From: Heliopora coerulea
Lineage: Eukaryota; Cnidaria; Anthozoa; Scleralcyonacea; Helioporidae
Assembly: GCA_030142905.1 (NCBI GenBank)
Contig: JASJOG010000011.1
Location: 1,302,001 to 1,366,000 of the forward strand
Direction of reading: 5' to 3'
DNA length: 64,000 nucleotides
Below the pieces are notes generated by a model. It had not been told where the DNA came from and made no database searches. It was given only the letters and a program-made list of their open reading frames with translations. The position numbers and the translations under genes are program-made. How positions within the stretch are numbered: the first letter of the stretch is position 1; every line of letters begins with the position of its first letter. Positions 33,301-45,438 of the stretch are shown piece by piece.

Positions 33301-36180
33301 TCATGTAAAGACAAATGTTCCAGTAAAGTTGTCAACTAAAAAAAGACAGAGGCAGGCGCAGCAAATGCTTCAGAGAGACCTCTTTGATTTTCATTGACAT
33401 TGCTTACTGCATGGAGGTCTCGAGAAATCACAACAAACATAAAACCATTGAGATTTTATTCATGATTTGTCTGAGGATTCTCCGCGTGATTCCCTAAAAA
33501 GCGAAGCATTTCTCTAATTGCAAGATCTTTTCCGTAGGCGTGTTTAGGTAGAACTAAATTCTATCGTACACACATTGAACTTCAGTCATCAACGCCCAGC
33601 ATAGAACATAAATCAGGCTTGGTCACGCAAAGTTACCTGCCTAATTATTTAATAAAACTACAAATTTTAAGATGTCTAGTTGTTCGGGATCAGTGGCGCT
33701 TTATATCTCACCAGTTAAGTCTTTAGATGTATGTGGAGTCGAATTGGAAACCTGAACAGCATAACAAGAGGTGGTTAAACAAACAAGCTAGGGTCAAAGC
33801 TAATGTATTTGACACAAGGTGAGTTGTCATGGAGGTTATTCTGAGAATAAATGTTGACTGCATGCAGAAAAAAACCCTGTAATAAATTTGAAGAACAGAA
33901 GAACGAACTTGATTGCTGGAACTGGTGTTTGGCTAAGCTTTCTCTTCTGATCTTTTGTCTAATCCTTCAAATGACATTACATTTAATTTGAGGTATAAGA
34001 AGCTTCAGGAGGAAGACTCTACTGAATTTCAACTTCCAATAATCGTTAGTGTTTCAGGAAATCTTCATGCTAGAAAATGGAGCCAATAGTGGCAGAAGAA
34101 AGTCCGGGAAATTCTGGCTTGGAAACGACTTCTTTGACTTAGGTCTTTGAGTGTTCTAATACCTCACGGCAAGATTCAGAACAAACCCTAAGTCATCTAG
34201 TGAAATTTCGAGTAGAAATTCTGATAATGACTCCTTGAAATACCTTTCTAATTCTAGGATGTATTCGTAAACGGTTGAAATTCAGTTTTCAAATTGGATT
34301 GTCACCTCTTTTCAAATAGAATTTAAACCAGATAAAGTCGTCAGCAGTCATTGACAACACCCAGCATTGAACATTGATAAAATAAACCACAAATTTATGT
34401 GATCCCTTTATCACATAGCTATTTAAAAAATTTAAAACAGAAAAATGTTTGTTCCCAAATTTGCGAGCTTAGGAAATTATGACCAAGACCTAAATGGTTT
34501 TTAACTCTTAGTAGGTAACAGGATCAGATTGAGACTCCTCCAACTTACTGGTTATCGTGTCACGATGGGAAGATGAACCGAGATGACTACCCCAGAGCTA
34601 TAAGGAACCTGCTCGCCGAAAATTACCCGAGGAAGATGAATACGAGCGTTATTTGTTTCGTTCAGGCAGGATACTGCCTTGCCGGTAGCGGAAAAAGAAT
34701 CAGCCGCCTTGAAAGACGGCAGTATCTGACAGTATTTAGGTCACGTAATTTCACGGAGTATGTAACTCAAACAAATATTTAACTCCGACAGGAGTTAAAT
34801 ACTGTGGTCGCAGTAAATTGTACTTTCGAGCCACTGGCATGCTCATTAATAGATCTCCCTTTACAATAAATAGCAAGAAATGGTTTGCTCGGCTCCGTGC
34901 TAATTTCGAAGCTGCCCTTGTAAAAGTGAGGTGAGAGGAGATAAGTCGCAGGCCAGTTAGATATATGGCTGCCAACCAGGCAACGCATGTTGGAATATGT
35001 CGGTGTTCTGTAGTTACTATAAGGAGAAGAAGACCTCAGTTAAATTAGGAACGTTACCTTTCTTGTTTTTGGAATACTCGCTTTCGAAACGATGCACGTC
35101 TCGGCCTTGCCTTGCTCTTACCAGGACAAAGAATCCTTCACCACCATACGCCACTAGAATTTCCCTCTAACTAAAGCCGAATTAGGTTTGTGCCTCATAA
35201 ACAAAAAGTGTAATGTAACTGGGAAGGGTTTAAAAGGAATTCTGTAAATAGACATCTAGAAAAAAACATTAAGATTAATTCACCCACACAGCCTTGGAGA
35301 CGGGCCATTGTAGTGGAGTGTTGGGTGAAAGACGCTAACAACGCAATTCGCTAGAAGTTTCTGCGAGGATTGTTTCAGAGTGCGGAAGTGCGTGCGGGGA
35401 GCTTACAGAAGGTTCTCGAAGCTCGGTTTAATCAATTCGTGACGCATTTCACGGAAGAATATTATCGTTAAGTGCTCGTGATTGCTCCAGAAGGTTCGTC
35501 GAATCCCGGTAACCATAGTTTGTAAACGCCAAACAAAATGCCTTGATGAAAACAAGAGAAAACAGATCATTAAGCGCGCAAATATTGACAGAGTAAACAC
35601 ACTGGAATTACGTTTCGAACAATTACGACTCCTCCTCAAAAATAATCTACCAGCGTGCCACCTGTGCAATTTTTTGAACAAATTCGTCGTGAGATTTGTT
35701 TTAAGCAAACATAAGTTGTTGAATATCAAATTCGTGAAATTCATGGCCAAGTTCTTTCATTTCTGGTCGTTCTATTGAAATACGTAAACTTCATTTTCTG
35801 AGCTTCAAAATATCACTAAAATTCGCCAATTGAAAATTACACAATAGTTAATGCGATTTAACACTTAGGCGTTGAACGAAGCTTGCCACATTTTGATCCT
35901 CGGACTTTGCTCGTCTCAACTTCGAGACACTTCCGTCAACTGAAACTGACCGGGTCAATAAAAATTAAATCGAAAATTTTTATTACATTAGACTGGCTCA
36001 TTTTAGCATGCTTGCACAGTTCCGTTCCGATTAGGGCGTTGCTATTTTTATGGTCTCCAAGGCAATTATTTTCGAAAAAAGAACGCAGTGTACATGTTTA
36101 CAATTGCTATTGAACTATTCTGAGTTTCACAACTAGGCGTGTCTGCGGTTTGGCCAGAATCCTAAAGTACGACCGCAATA
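30351..36180. other. Intergenic region between MARCHF6 and HSF
   Basis: It contains an ATT/AATATT microsatellite at about 30347-30412 and three diverged tandem units at 32690-33120. There is also a small hairpin at 34777-34801 (TATTTAACTCC, loop GACA, GGAGTTAAATA). Open frames up to 141 codons occur but none shows recognisable motifs, and several are only open from non-ATG starts. Confidence 0.5.
32690..33120. repeat. Three diverged tandem units of ~160-175 bp
   Basis: AAGATAGCT(A/G)T followed by T(C/A)AT(C/T)A(T/C)TAATA recurs at 32692, 32852 and 33027, each followed by a GTGCAAATA/GTTTGTATAT-like stretch and CGGGCTC(C/G)CT. Strongly diverged and noncoding. Confidence 0.55.
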
Positions 36181-36200
36181 GGATTGTGGGATATCTTCTA

Positions 36201-36206
36201 TATAAA
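36201..36206 (+). promoter_or_regulatory. TATA-like box upstream of HSF
   Basis: TATAAA inside CTATATAAATC. If used at the usual distance of about 30 bp, transcription would start near 36230, leaving a very short leader before the 36239 ATG and excluding the upstream ORF. No convincing tripartite heat-shock element was seen in the 450 bp upstream. Confidence 0.25.
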
Positions 36207-36218
36207 TCTTCAAGGAAG

Positions 36219-36242
36219 ATGGACGAAGAGTATTTGAGATGA
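36219..36242 (+). CDS. Upstream ORF (7 codons) overlapping the HSF start
   Basis: ATG at 36219 opens a seven-codon frame (MDEEYLR) whose TGA at 36240-36242 overlaps the HSF ATG at 36239-36241 as ATGA. Such stop-start overlaps can allow termination-reinitiation. It matters only if transcription starts upstream of 36219, and a TATA-like box lies very close by, so its presence in the mRNA is unproven. Confidence 0.35.
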   Translation: MDEEYLR

Positions 36243-39200
36243 GTGCGATGAGAGGAAGGACAACGTTGGGAAGCATGGAGAACAGCCAAGCCACTGTTTC
36301 TACCGGTGTTCCGGCGTTTCTTGCAAAGTTATGGAAACTTGTCGAGGATCCTCAATCCAATCACTTGATTTCATGGAGCCCAGTAAGTTCAATTTTCGCC
36401 TCGTTCGGCCTTTCGCGTTTACTGCCGAACTAAAAGCTTCCGAATCACGAACATTGGACTTCAAGATTGTGTCGTCCAAGGACGCAAAAATTGGAGATTT
36501 TGGTCATTAAAATGAATAATCTGAACCATTATCATTGTTTTGTTGCAGGATGAAACGAGTTTCATTGTCCACGACCAAGTCACTTTCTCCCGAGATATTC
36601 TGCCGAAGTACTTCAAACACAACAACTTTGCTAGCTTCGTTCGCCAGCTAAACATGTGTGAGTTGTGTAGCGTTTGTCAAATAGCCAGTTAGCAATACTG
36701 TTCAGTTGTTCATAGACACAGTGAATCCCAATTCTCGTTCAACTATCAGCGTACCCATAGATACTGGGCAGTCTTCACTTTTACATACAATATCGAGCTT
36801 AGCGGGAAATCCTTTGAAAAAAACAGATCCACAACTGGTGACATCCACAAGGGTTCTGCCGCGTTTTGGCTGCTCCTGCAGATGGCCCCTTCAGGGAGGA
36901 AAAATCCTGCTTTGCTTAACGGTCGCACGTAAAAAAAAAAAGGTCTGCAACGTTTATAACAAGTATGTTTGTTTTTAAACCTGTCGAAATTTTTTCATTT
37001 GACACCACAGCAGGAATTAAATGGGAAGGAAAGCGTCCGGTCAATTTTCAGCATGGAAGGCGTTATAAACAATTGTTACTGGCAATGTTGCAAATAATTT
37101 GTACTAATGTTCGACGTTATCGAAATCGGCAATTGCAGCCGAACAAAGAGATCCTTGTTTTTATTTTCGTTTGCCTAGGGTTTGTTTTCGTTGATATTTT
37201 GAAGGATGCTCCTGGTCATATTACGCGAGAATTACAGTTCACAATTTTTTGCGTAGAAATACGAAAGTTTACTTTTCTCATTAGTGGTTGATATTGGCTT
37301 CTGCAGCAAGAATCCCGAGCTGCGTTGCGGAATTTTGATCAATTAACCGTATATTTGGTGTTCAAGTGTACTACTCTTTGCAATGTTTACTGTTTGACTA
37401 CCACGTATAGTTCAAGATGATTTGTTCATGTTGTCCAATGGTTTATTTTGGAATTGTGATTTGCACGACAAACCGTTGTTACTGGGATGTGTACAGTTTT
37501 GAGTTCACCGTTGTGTGACAAACTGTGAGAGAATAGGGGATGCTTTACCGTGGTAAATTCTAAACCAAGGCCTGTAGACAGCAATGCTGTAATCGTCACT
37601 ACATTAAATGTAATAATTGCTAAATGAGCTCTGTCTTGTTGAGCCTCTGTTGGCAAACTTTCAGACTACATACTCAAATGTCAAACAAGTTTTGTGACTG
37701 TATTGTTCGGATCTTGAGTTCAATTGAATTTGTGTTACAAGCACCATAAAAGGCATAAGTTCTGGATTTCCAAATATGGTTGAAAAAAACAAGTATTCCA
37801 AACTAAACTAGACAAACTGCAGTCCTTTCCCCTATTTTTTAGCTATTCCAGTGACATTTCATTTCAGCGTGTAGGATGTATTTACACTAAGAGCTGTTTA
37901 CATGAGTCAGGTTAGGACAATTAGACTGACTCATTCAGTGAAGATTCTTACATGGCTACTAGAGACACAAAATGAACTACCACAACAGAATTGCTTTGAA
38001 GTTTGGCTTTAGGAACAGCTCAGAGGAAATTTGAACTTACCTTTGATTATCAAGGAAAGAATTTTGAGAAAACAAGACAGTAAAATTAGCCAGGCTTGCC
38101 TGGATGATGTACCTAACCCTTGAAATGGTGCAAATTAGTAACTTAGTTTACACCCCCTACCAAGGTGATTATCACCATTTTTATGCCAGTAAATTAAAGT
38201 TGCAATTTGCCCACTTGATTTTTGTCTAAATTTGTGTTGCAATGCTATTGCATGATAATTTGTTCTATAATACCTTGGTAACAAGCTGTGTTCATTCCGC
38301 CAGTCTATCTTTAAATATCATTACAGACAAAATTGGGCTACAAGCTATGTACATCAACTTACATAGAAGTTAGCGGTGTATAGCTCAGTTTCTGCTTGCA
38401 CTGTATTTTGAAAATGAACAGTTGCTTCAAAATAATTCACATTTTATAATTTAATTAGTGAACATTATTCTGGCATGTGGCATCTGTTATACCACACCAA
38501 TCTACTTTAGTGTGCAACACTTCTTTGCACAGCAAGTTTTTATCTCATTTAAAAAATGTTGATTACTTCAGCCATGTGAAAGTCAAGGGTGTGTAAAATA
38601 CTGTATGATGCACTTACTGTTTTATCTTGCAACACTATTGAAGCACCAATATGAAAGAAAAATTGGGAAGGTTAATCATATGGCCCAGATAAAGTACATA
38701 CCAAATCACAACAAAGATGTAGCAGTGAAATATGATGTAACATATGAATCTAAGAAGTGATATTTTAATGAAAGTACATGAAGTAGTTAAATAGTTATGT
38801 AGTTGTATCACAAGTTACTTTAAGCATATGGTTTTACTCAACACTTCAGTATTTCATACTGTATTCTTATTTTACCAATTTTTATTCCTTTTTAATTATT
38901 TTTTATATTTCTTACATTTACCAGTAATTCACATCCACTTACCACACACTGTAACTTAATAGTGTTTAAAAATTTAAGCTTACACATTTACCTATCAAGC
39001 AGTCATTGAATTTCAGCCTTTCATTGTGTGACCTTCAGACCATAATATAAAATTCTATGAAACAATCTCCTACAGTTCAAAATATGTGACATAAAAGCAA
39101 TGTGTACATTATCTATGACTGAATTTGCATGCAATAACTTCACATTTTCATAAATAATCCCTGGAATATATATTTAATTAGATGGATTCCGCAAAGTTGT

Positions 39201-42200
39201 TGGTGCTGAACAAGGAGGCCTGAAGGCTGAAAAAGATGACTGGCAGTTTCAAAATGCCAACTTCATTCGCAGGCATCCTCAGCTGTTGGAAAATGTCAAA
39301 CGAAAGGTATTTGAGAGTGACCACCATATTAGTTATGTTACGGTTGCAATCCTTTTCAAGAAGGCACTTGTATTCTTTTACTGCATTAACTGTAAACTAT
39401 CTCTTATTTTTTGGCAGTCTGCCCCAGAGGATAAGAAAGGAAAGGGGGAGGATTACACACGTGTATTGACGGATATCCACCACATTAAGGGAAAACAAGA
39501 TGATATGTCTTCCAAACTTGAACAAGTTAAAAGGTAACTGCTTCTCATTAACATTGATTTTGTGAAAAACTTGATCACTTCTACAGGTTTTCAACCCTTT
39601 GCCTGTCTAGCCCTTTTTTTGATGTTATTGCTCACCATGCAGTGTGTGTCATATGTGATGCACAGGACAGGCAAAGGGTTAATAAGAATCAAAATAGTAT
39701 GTTGAGAGGGTGAAATAGATAACACCAAATGAGTAAGCATTGGTTGGACATATATTTCCACCAAAGCATTTCACAGATGTGTAAGTATATGGTCAAATTT
39801 ACTGGCTACCAGCACGTAAGTGAACTCCCTAGTTGATATTTTTGTATCTTCCTTTTATCTTTAATATATGCTATGGCCTTTTCTTTTTGTTATTCTAAAG
39901 TATTGCAGATTAATATGCCAAAGTTATGCTTTGTTAGTTAGGTGTTTATAAGGGATGTGTTACTGTAAAGCACAAGTACCACAAGATTGTTAGCTATACT
40001 GCAAGTATAAATATTTTCAATATACAGTATTTTCCATATATAGTATTATTTTCCACAGAAAACATAAATCATATGAGATCAAATCATTGAAAGGTGATGG
40101 AAATATTGAACAGCTTATTAAAAAGGGTATAAAACTAAGTTAATTTTTTTTTTCTACTCAACAGGGAGAATCAGGCTTTGTACCAAGAGTTGGTAGAATT
40201 AAGGCAAAAACATGAAGAGCAAGAGCAAGTTGTAAATAAGGTACATTGTATTGTTATTTCTACATTTTCTGTGTACTGGTTGGTGCAGAAGCTTAACTGT
40301 AACTTCTCCACTTTCACAAACATTTACCTTCTTTAAAATTTAAAAGTTTTCCACAAACTACATCTCCCACTAAAAGTATTTATTGTCAATTTTAAGGCAT
40401 CATTTTCAAATTGAATGATCTGAAAAGAAATGCGGGCAACATTGCTTACCTTTCTTTCCACTATTTTTTCAAGTGATTACAATTTAAATACTCCATTAAG
40501 ACAAGATTTTTATTTTGTCTGTTTTGAAACTCAAATCTTAAAGTGATTTTATTTCCATTTTCTACAAGCGTTAATGAAAACTAAAGCAAAGATTTCCAAC
40601 TCATATTTTTCCATAAAAGAAATTTTAAATTTACTTAACTTCCACACAACTCTCACACTCCATTCTTCCTGGGATATACAGATTCTTTGTGGTATTTGTA
40701 ACTGTCATGTAACAATGATGATTTAGGTTAAGTAACCTGTTCCTGCATGCATTGAATTGAATGCTGCCCATTTCACCTGACCAACACAAAAACATGAACA
40801 TCTGACATAACTGAAAGTGAACTCTGTAAGTATTCATTTTTTTAAAAAGTTAATTTATAGCCTTTTCTTTTTTCAGCTCATCCGTTTCTTGAGGAAGCTA
40901 CTATATTCTAATAATGGCTTAGGTGGAAATAAAAGGTGTGGCTCATTTTTATGCTACTGTTTGTGTTACTTAATGTAAGCTAACCTAATTTGTATACTAT
41001 GATACTCTATCTTTAGACCTCTTATGCTACCAGGAACTCCAGATAATTCCAAGCGGCAATGCACACAACCATTGAATGTGGATAATCCAGGGACATCTCA
41101 AACTCAACAGGATTCTTATGGCATGAGGGTAGGTTAGTTTTATATTTTCTATAAGTACTTTTTGTTGTTTTCATGAGTTCTTTTTTATCTCTTTATAATT
41201 CACAAAGCTATGGAATAGTTTTTAATCCTTTTCAAGTAAGAGGGGGCAACATATTTTGTAATATTTCAGTCAAGGGAAAGATCACAGAATTAATAAAGTT
41301 CATGAGTTTTTAATGACAGAATTTGTTAATGTTCCTGGAATGATTGACCTGATAGTGCCCTGGCCTTTGTAACCCAAAGATACCAGTATGGACAAATGAT
41401 ATGCTAATAATATATACAGAAGTGGGTATGTAGATTAAGGCAGAGGAAGAGATAGATATCAAGGGAGGGATAGCAATAGACCTAGTGATAGATTTAGCAG
41501 CTGATATAGATTTAATGGTAGAATTGGGTGTAGATGCTGCAGTAAATAAACATACAGTGAGTAACATAGGAGCCATAGTACTAATTTAGTGGTATAGTTG
41601 TAGTGATACAGATGTAGCAAGTGTTACTGGTACTGTGATGGAGATATATTGATGCATATAGTGATATACATGTTTTCATAGTAATACAGATATAGTGATT
41701 TCAATTTAGTGATTTTAATACAGTTGTACTGGTTGAGTTGTAGATACAGCAACATAGATGATTTGTTTTAAGATTATCTGTGGTTTGAACAGCTTTTTTT
41801 TTTACCCTTAGTCTCCACCAAGACCCAGTGCTATGACAGCTGTTATGTCAAGCAATTACCCAGGTAGGAAGTGCAACATTACTGTTTGTTGTTAAATATT
41901 CCTATTGTATTCTCTTCACAATGTTTCAACCTGTCAACATGCAACATGCCATTGCAGTTGTTACAAACTAGTCTGGTCTTGATTGAAATAAATGTGTAAA
42001 TTATCCAAGGTTGACGTTATTGTGTAACGTCTACACCTCACTTGTGTACATAAAAGAGCATTCCCTGTTATTGGCTGATATTATATTGCAGACTCACTAT
42101 TATTGTGATGTGGTATGATCCGGAGTGGGAACATCAACGTATATATTTTGTCCACTATACTGTAGATATTGTGGATATATGTACCCTGTTATACTACAGT

Positions 42201-44337
42201 TAAGTAGAAGAGAGTTGTTCCTTTCAATATATGGTAACGGTCAAAACGTATTCTTGTTTTCTAGCAGAGACATCAGGTCCCGAAATTACTGCTGTGGACG
42301 ATGACGAATTTCCAGGGCTGTCCATTTCCGCTGTCCGTCCGATCATTAATGAGCCCAGTAACCCATCCAGCAGCTCTGACGATCGCTACACCTCTTCATT
42401 ACACCACTTACCCATTGACACACCAGCTCCTCCGCAAACCCACTTCGGAGAAACCTATCAGCCAATGTCATCGCAGCCACGGATTATGCCGTCAGTGCGT
42501 AACTATCCCGTGTCTACCATGGGTATGATATCGACCACAACCACCACACCAAGTGTGGTAACCTCAGCTGCTTCAGTAGACAGGTGAGTGCATTACACAC
42601 TTGCGACCAGTAATGTGTAACATTACAAGTAAATGTTTCACTTTCTGTAGTAAAAATGGGGTATTTGGGGTGGATACTAGCGGAAATTTGTGTTCTGTTA
42701 ATATGTGTATTGGTGTAATCACGCCTCCTTTTTTTGTTATAGTTTCACGTAGAGTAGGGCCGTAATAATTGTACGAACAGTGTAAGCCCAATGTTTAAAA
42801 AATCCAAGTGCATTTGTCACTTGAACTGTTTACCTGACAATTCATCTGTACTGATTTAAGGGAGCAACTTCAACACCACGTCAAATACATAGAAGACAAT
42901 CTGGATTCATTTCAGCACATCATAGCCAGTGGATCTTTCGCAGACAGCGGGGTGCTGGATGTACAAGTAGGTACTTGCTTAGGCTTAGTTCTTTCAGGAA
43001 GGGCATTGCTTGTATGTTATTTAAAAGGACTGGATTGTATCATGAACATTTTCTTTGAATCTCTTTTACATTTAGGATATCCTAGATTCAATAGTGCAAG
43101 GTGGTAATGATTCATCTACCCAGAATCATTCAGATGGAGGTAAATTGAGGAAATGCAACCTTGAAACAAATTATTGTTAAAAGTAGTGGTGGCATTTTTA
43201 GTGGTGGTGGTGATGGTAGTGGTAGGGTTGATTATTCTAGTGTTGGTTATTCTAGTGTTGGTAGGGAGCTGACGCAAGTGTCGGTGGTGCTAATGTTGGT
43301 AGTGGTGGTGATGGTAGTGCTGGTGGTGGTGTTAGTGTTAGTAGAGATGGTGAGGATAGTGGAGGAACTAGAGGTGGTGGTCGTAGTGCTAGTGATGGTA
43401 GGGGTGGTACTGTAGGTTGAGATGGTATTGGTAGGGTAACAGCTCGAGTGTTGGTAGTGGTGATTATGGTAGTGGTTGGGGTAGTGGTGGTGCTCGGGTT
43501 AGTAGTGATGGTAGTGGTACAAGTGTCTGTAGCAGTGTTTGTGGTGGTAGTACTAATGTCAGTATTGGTGGTGGTGATGATGGTAGTGGTTGAGGTAGTG
43601 GTGGTGCTCGGGTTAGTAGTGGTGGTAGTGGTACAAGTGTCTGTAGCAGTGTTTGTGGTGGTAGTACTAATGACAGTACTGGTGGAGGTGATGGTGGTAG
43701 TGTTGATAGGAAGGTGGTTGTGGTTGTGGTAGTGCTATTGTGGGTAAGGTTGGTCCTGGTATTGGTCGTATTGCAAGGATTGGTGTTGGTATGGTAAAAA
43801 GTTAAAATTTTGATAACTGCCGTGATTGATCTCAAAGAATTCCAACGTTTCGAACAAAGGCCCTTTGTCAGAGAAAAAAACGTGTTCTGGAGCCTTTGCT
43901 CGAAACGTTGGAATTCTTTGAGATCAGTCGCGGCAGTTAACAACATTTTAACTTTTTACCTTGTATGTCACTGTCTACGCAGTATTCTATTCATTTATCA
44001 TTGACTGGTGTTCGTATGGTTGTTTTTGGTGGTGGTGGTGGTGTTCTTGTTGGTACCAGTGTTAGCAATGTCGGTGTTCCTGTTATTGATGTTGTAGTGG
44101 CTGTGGTAGTGCTGCTGCTACTGCTGCTATTGCCGCAGTCCTTATAACTATGTTATTTTTATTGTTGTAGGTCGGGAAGTATACAGTAGCTCTGTACAAA
44201 GAAACGACGTAAGTCCATCACAACAGCACCAGGTACCCCCACCTAGATACGGACAACAACAAATGGGAAACCACATCAACTGGTCAGTTACCTCTATGCT
44301 TCCCGATCAAGACCGATCATCATCTGGAAGATTCTAA
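36239..44337 (+). CDS. HSF: Heat shock transcription factor (HSF1/2/4-like), complete, 12 coding exons
   Basis: Trimeric nuclear activator that binds inverted nGAAn heat-shock elements. Exons: 36239-36382, 36549-36657, 39182-39306, 39418-39533, 40165-40240, 40877-40935, 41017-41128, 41812-41863, 42268-42583, 42861-42966, 43076-43139, 44171-44337; total 481 residues. The DNA-binding domain spans residues 24-126 and begins [12 protein letters not shown]; the recognition helix reads [17 protein letters not shown], with the SxxR pair at S77/R80. HR-A/B coiled coil, about 136-212, includes [14 protein letters not shown] Ser/Pro/Thr-rich regulatory region follows, then an HR-C-like stretch near 371-408 ([13 protein letters not shown]). 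The length is close to human HSF1 (529). ATG 36239 is the first in frame; ATGs at 36248 and 36275 are alternatives that keep the domain. The DNA-binding domain contains no cysteine. I cannot assign it to one vertebrate paralogue. Confidence 0.95.
39595..39678. mobile_element. piggyBac-like MITE (84 bp) in HSF intron 4
   Basis: CCCTTTGCCTGTC and GACAGGCAAAGGG are perfect 13-bp inverted termini. The right flank is TTAA; the left flank is TCAA, a one-base change. Same terminus class as the element at 19789. Confidence 0.6.
43185..43795. repeat. GGTGGTAGT-type minisatellite in HSF intron 11
   Basis: G/T-rich degenerate trinucleotide array (GGT, AGT, GTT), with a longer internal duplication of about 120 bp (GTGGTACAAGTGTCTGTAGC phrase at about 43514 and 43631). 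Long open frames on both strands are artefacts of the repeat. Confidence 0.9.
43796..44005. mobile_element. Foldback element, family C, copy 2, 15-bp target duplication
   Basis: Arms begin AAAAAGTTAAAATTTTG and contain GAATTCCAACGTTTCGA; the antisense core reads CTGACAAAGGGCC...TTCGAAACGTTGG. The tail has CACTGTCTACGCAGTATTC, related to the tail at 21202-21240. Flanks TGGTGTTGGTATGGT (43781-43795) and TGGTGTTCGTATGGT (44006-44020) differ at one base. It is inserted at the edge of the GGT minisatellite. Confidence 0.75.
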
Positions 44338-45042
44338 ACTCGAAGACTGTGTACACAAATGTTGTATATACATATACTTTATGAAACTGTACTATCCATG
44401 TCCTTAATAGTCTAGAATCTTTTAACTAATATAGCAGATTTTAAAATGTGTACTTCTGTCGGAAGCCAAATCTTCGTGATCAGTAGGGAGGACTACGTTG
44501 CACGCCACATTGCAACTAAACTGCAAGGCCAAAACACACGGGAAGTGGTCAAGTCACGTTAATAGTAAGCCTGTATTCACTCGGGGATGTTTGTAACTGG
44601 CTCATTTATTCAAAAGTGTCTCGCAACTGTTAAGACAATTTGATAAGTCTCTCGGACGCAACTTTGTTTGGCCGCCAAGAGAGTTGGAGCCTCGTGAACT
44701 TGCATCCCCGCGCTTTCTGACGTTTTAACGCACTAGTGCAGACTTTTGAAGTCATAGTTTCTAAATATCACATCGAGAAGAAATTTAACACCCAGGATAT
44801 TAAGACCTCTTCAACACGAGCTGGAATCTTGTCCCTAAAAAAAAAACCTTTTAAATTCCTATAGAATATGTATTTTAGAATTATCAGTTTTGAGTAAACT
44901 CAAATTCGTCGATTTTCGTGAATTTAATTCAACGCAAATTCATTGTTAGCGTATATGCATATCATATGCATATTACACGTGTGTGCATATCATGATCATG
45001 GTGTGTGTATATGTATATATACGTGTATATAATACATATATA

Positions 45043-45096
<54 letters not shown>

Positions 45097-45100
45097 GTGA
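44338..45100. other. HSF 3' flank with AT/CA microsatellites
   Basis: Probably begins as HSF 3' UTR. I saw no canonical AATAAA close to the stop. Repeats of ATATGCAT and TATATACGTG at about 44955-45045 lead into a pure CA tract at about 45051-45091. Confidence 0.5.
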
Positions 45101-45438
45101 ACGTATTGGTTTACGAAATACAAAGAGGGCTCAATGTCGCACAGAGCAAATAGAATTATATCGCTTACCTCAAAAAGTCACTACAGCCTGTTTCATCTTG
45201 AGAAAGAATCTTCAGGTCACCTGAATCGGGTAACCCGATTATCACCTGACGAGTTTGGCAAACTTAGCTTGCCATACGAAAATTTGTGATTAAAAAGTTC
45301 TATGAAGTAATCCGACTTTTGTCTCTCACTTCTCTCACATTTTGCTCTACTTCGGTATCGAGCACTCTTCCTGTATATGGTTTCACTCATATATATATGA
45401 ACTAATAGTGTGAGATTAACCACTTGGGTGAGAGAACA

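Noticed and set aside
35700..36238. Heat-shock elements in the HSF promoter
   Set aside because: GAA and TTC triplets occur but not in the required alternating 5-bp spacing for three units.
43161..43946. Val/Gly-rich and Thr/Pro-rich frames in HSF intron 11
   Set aside because: GGT minisatellite translated in several frames, inside an intron with good splice sites on either side.
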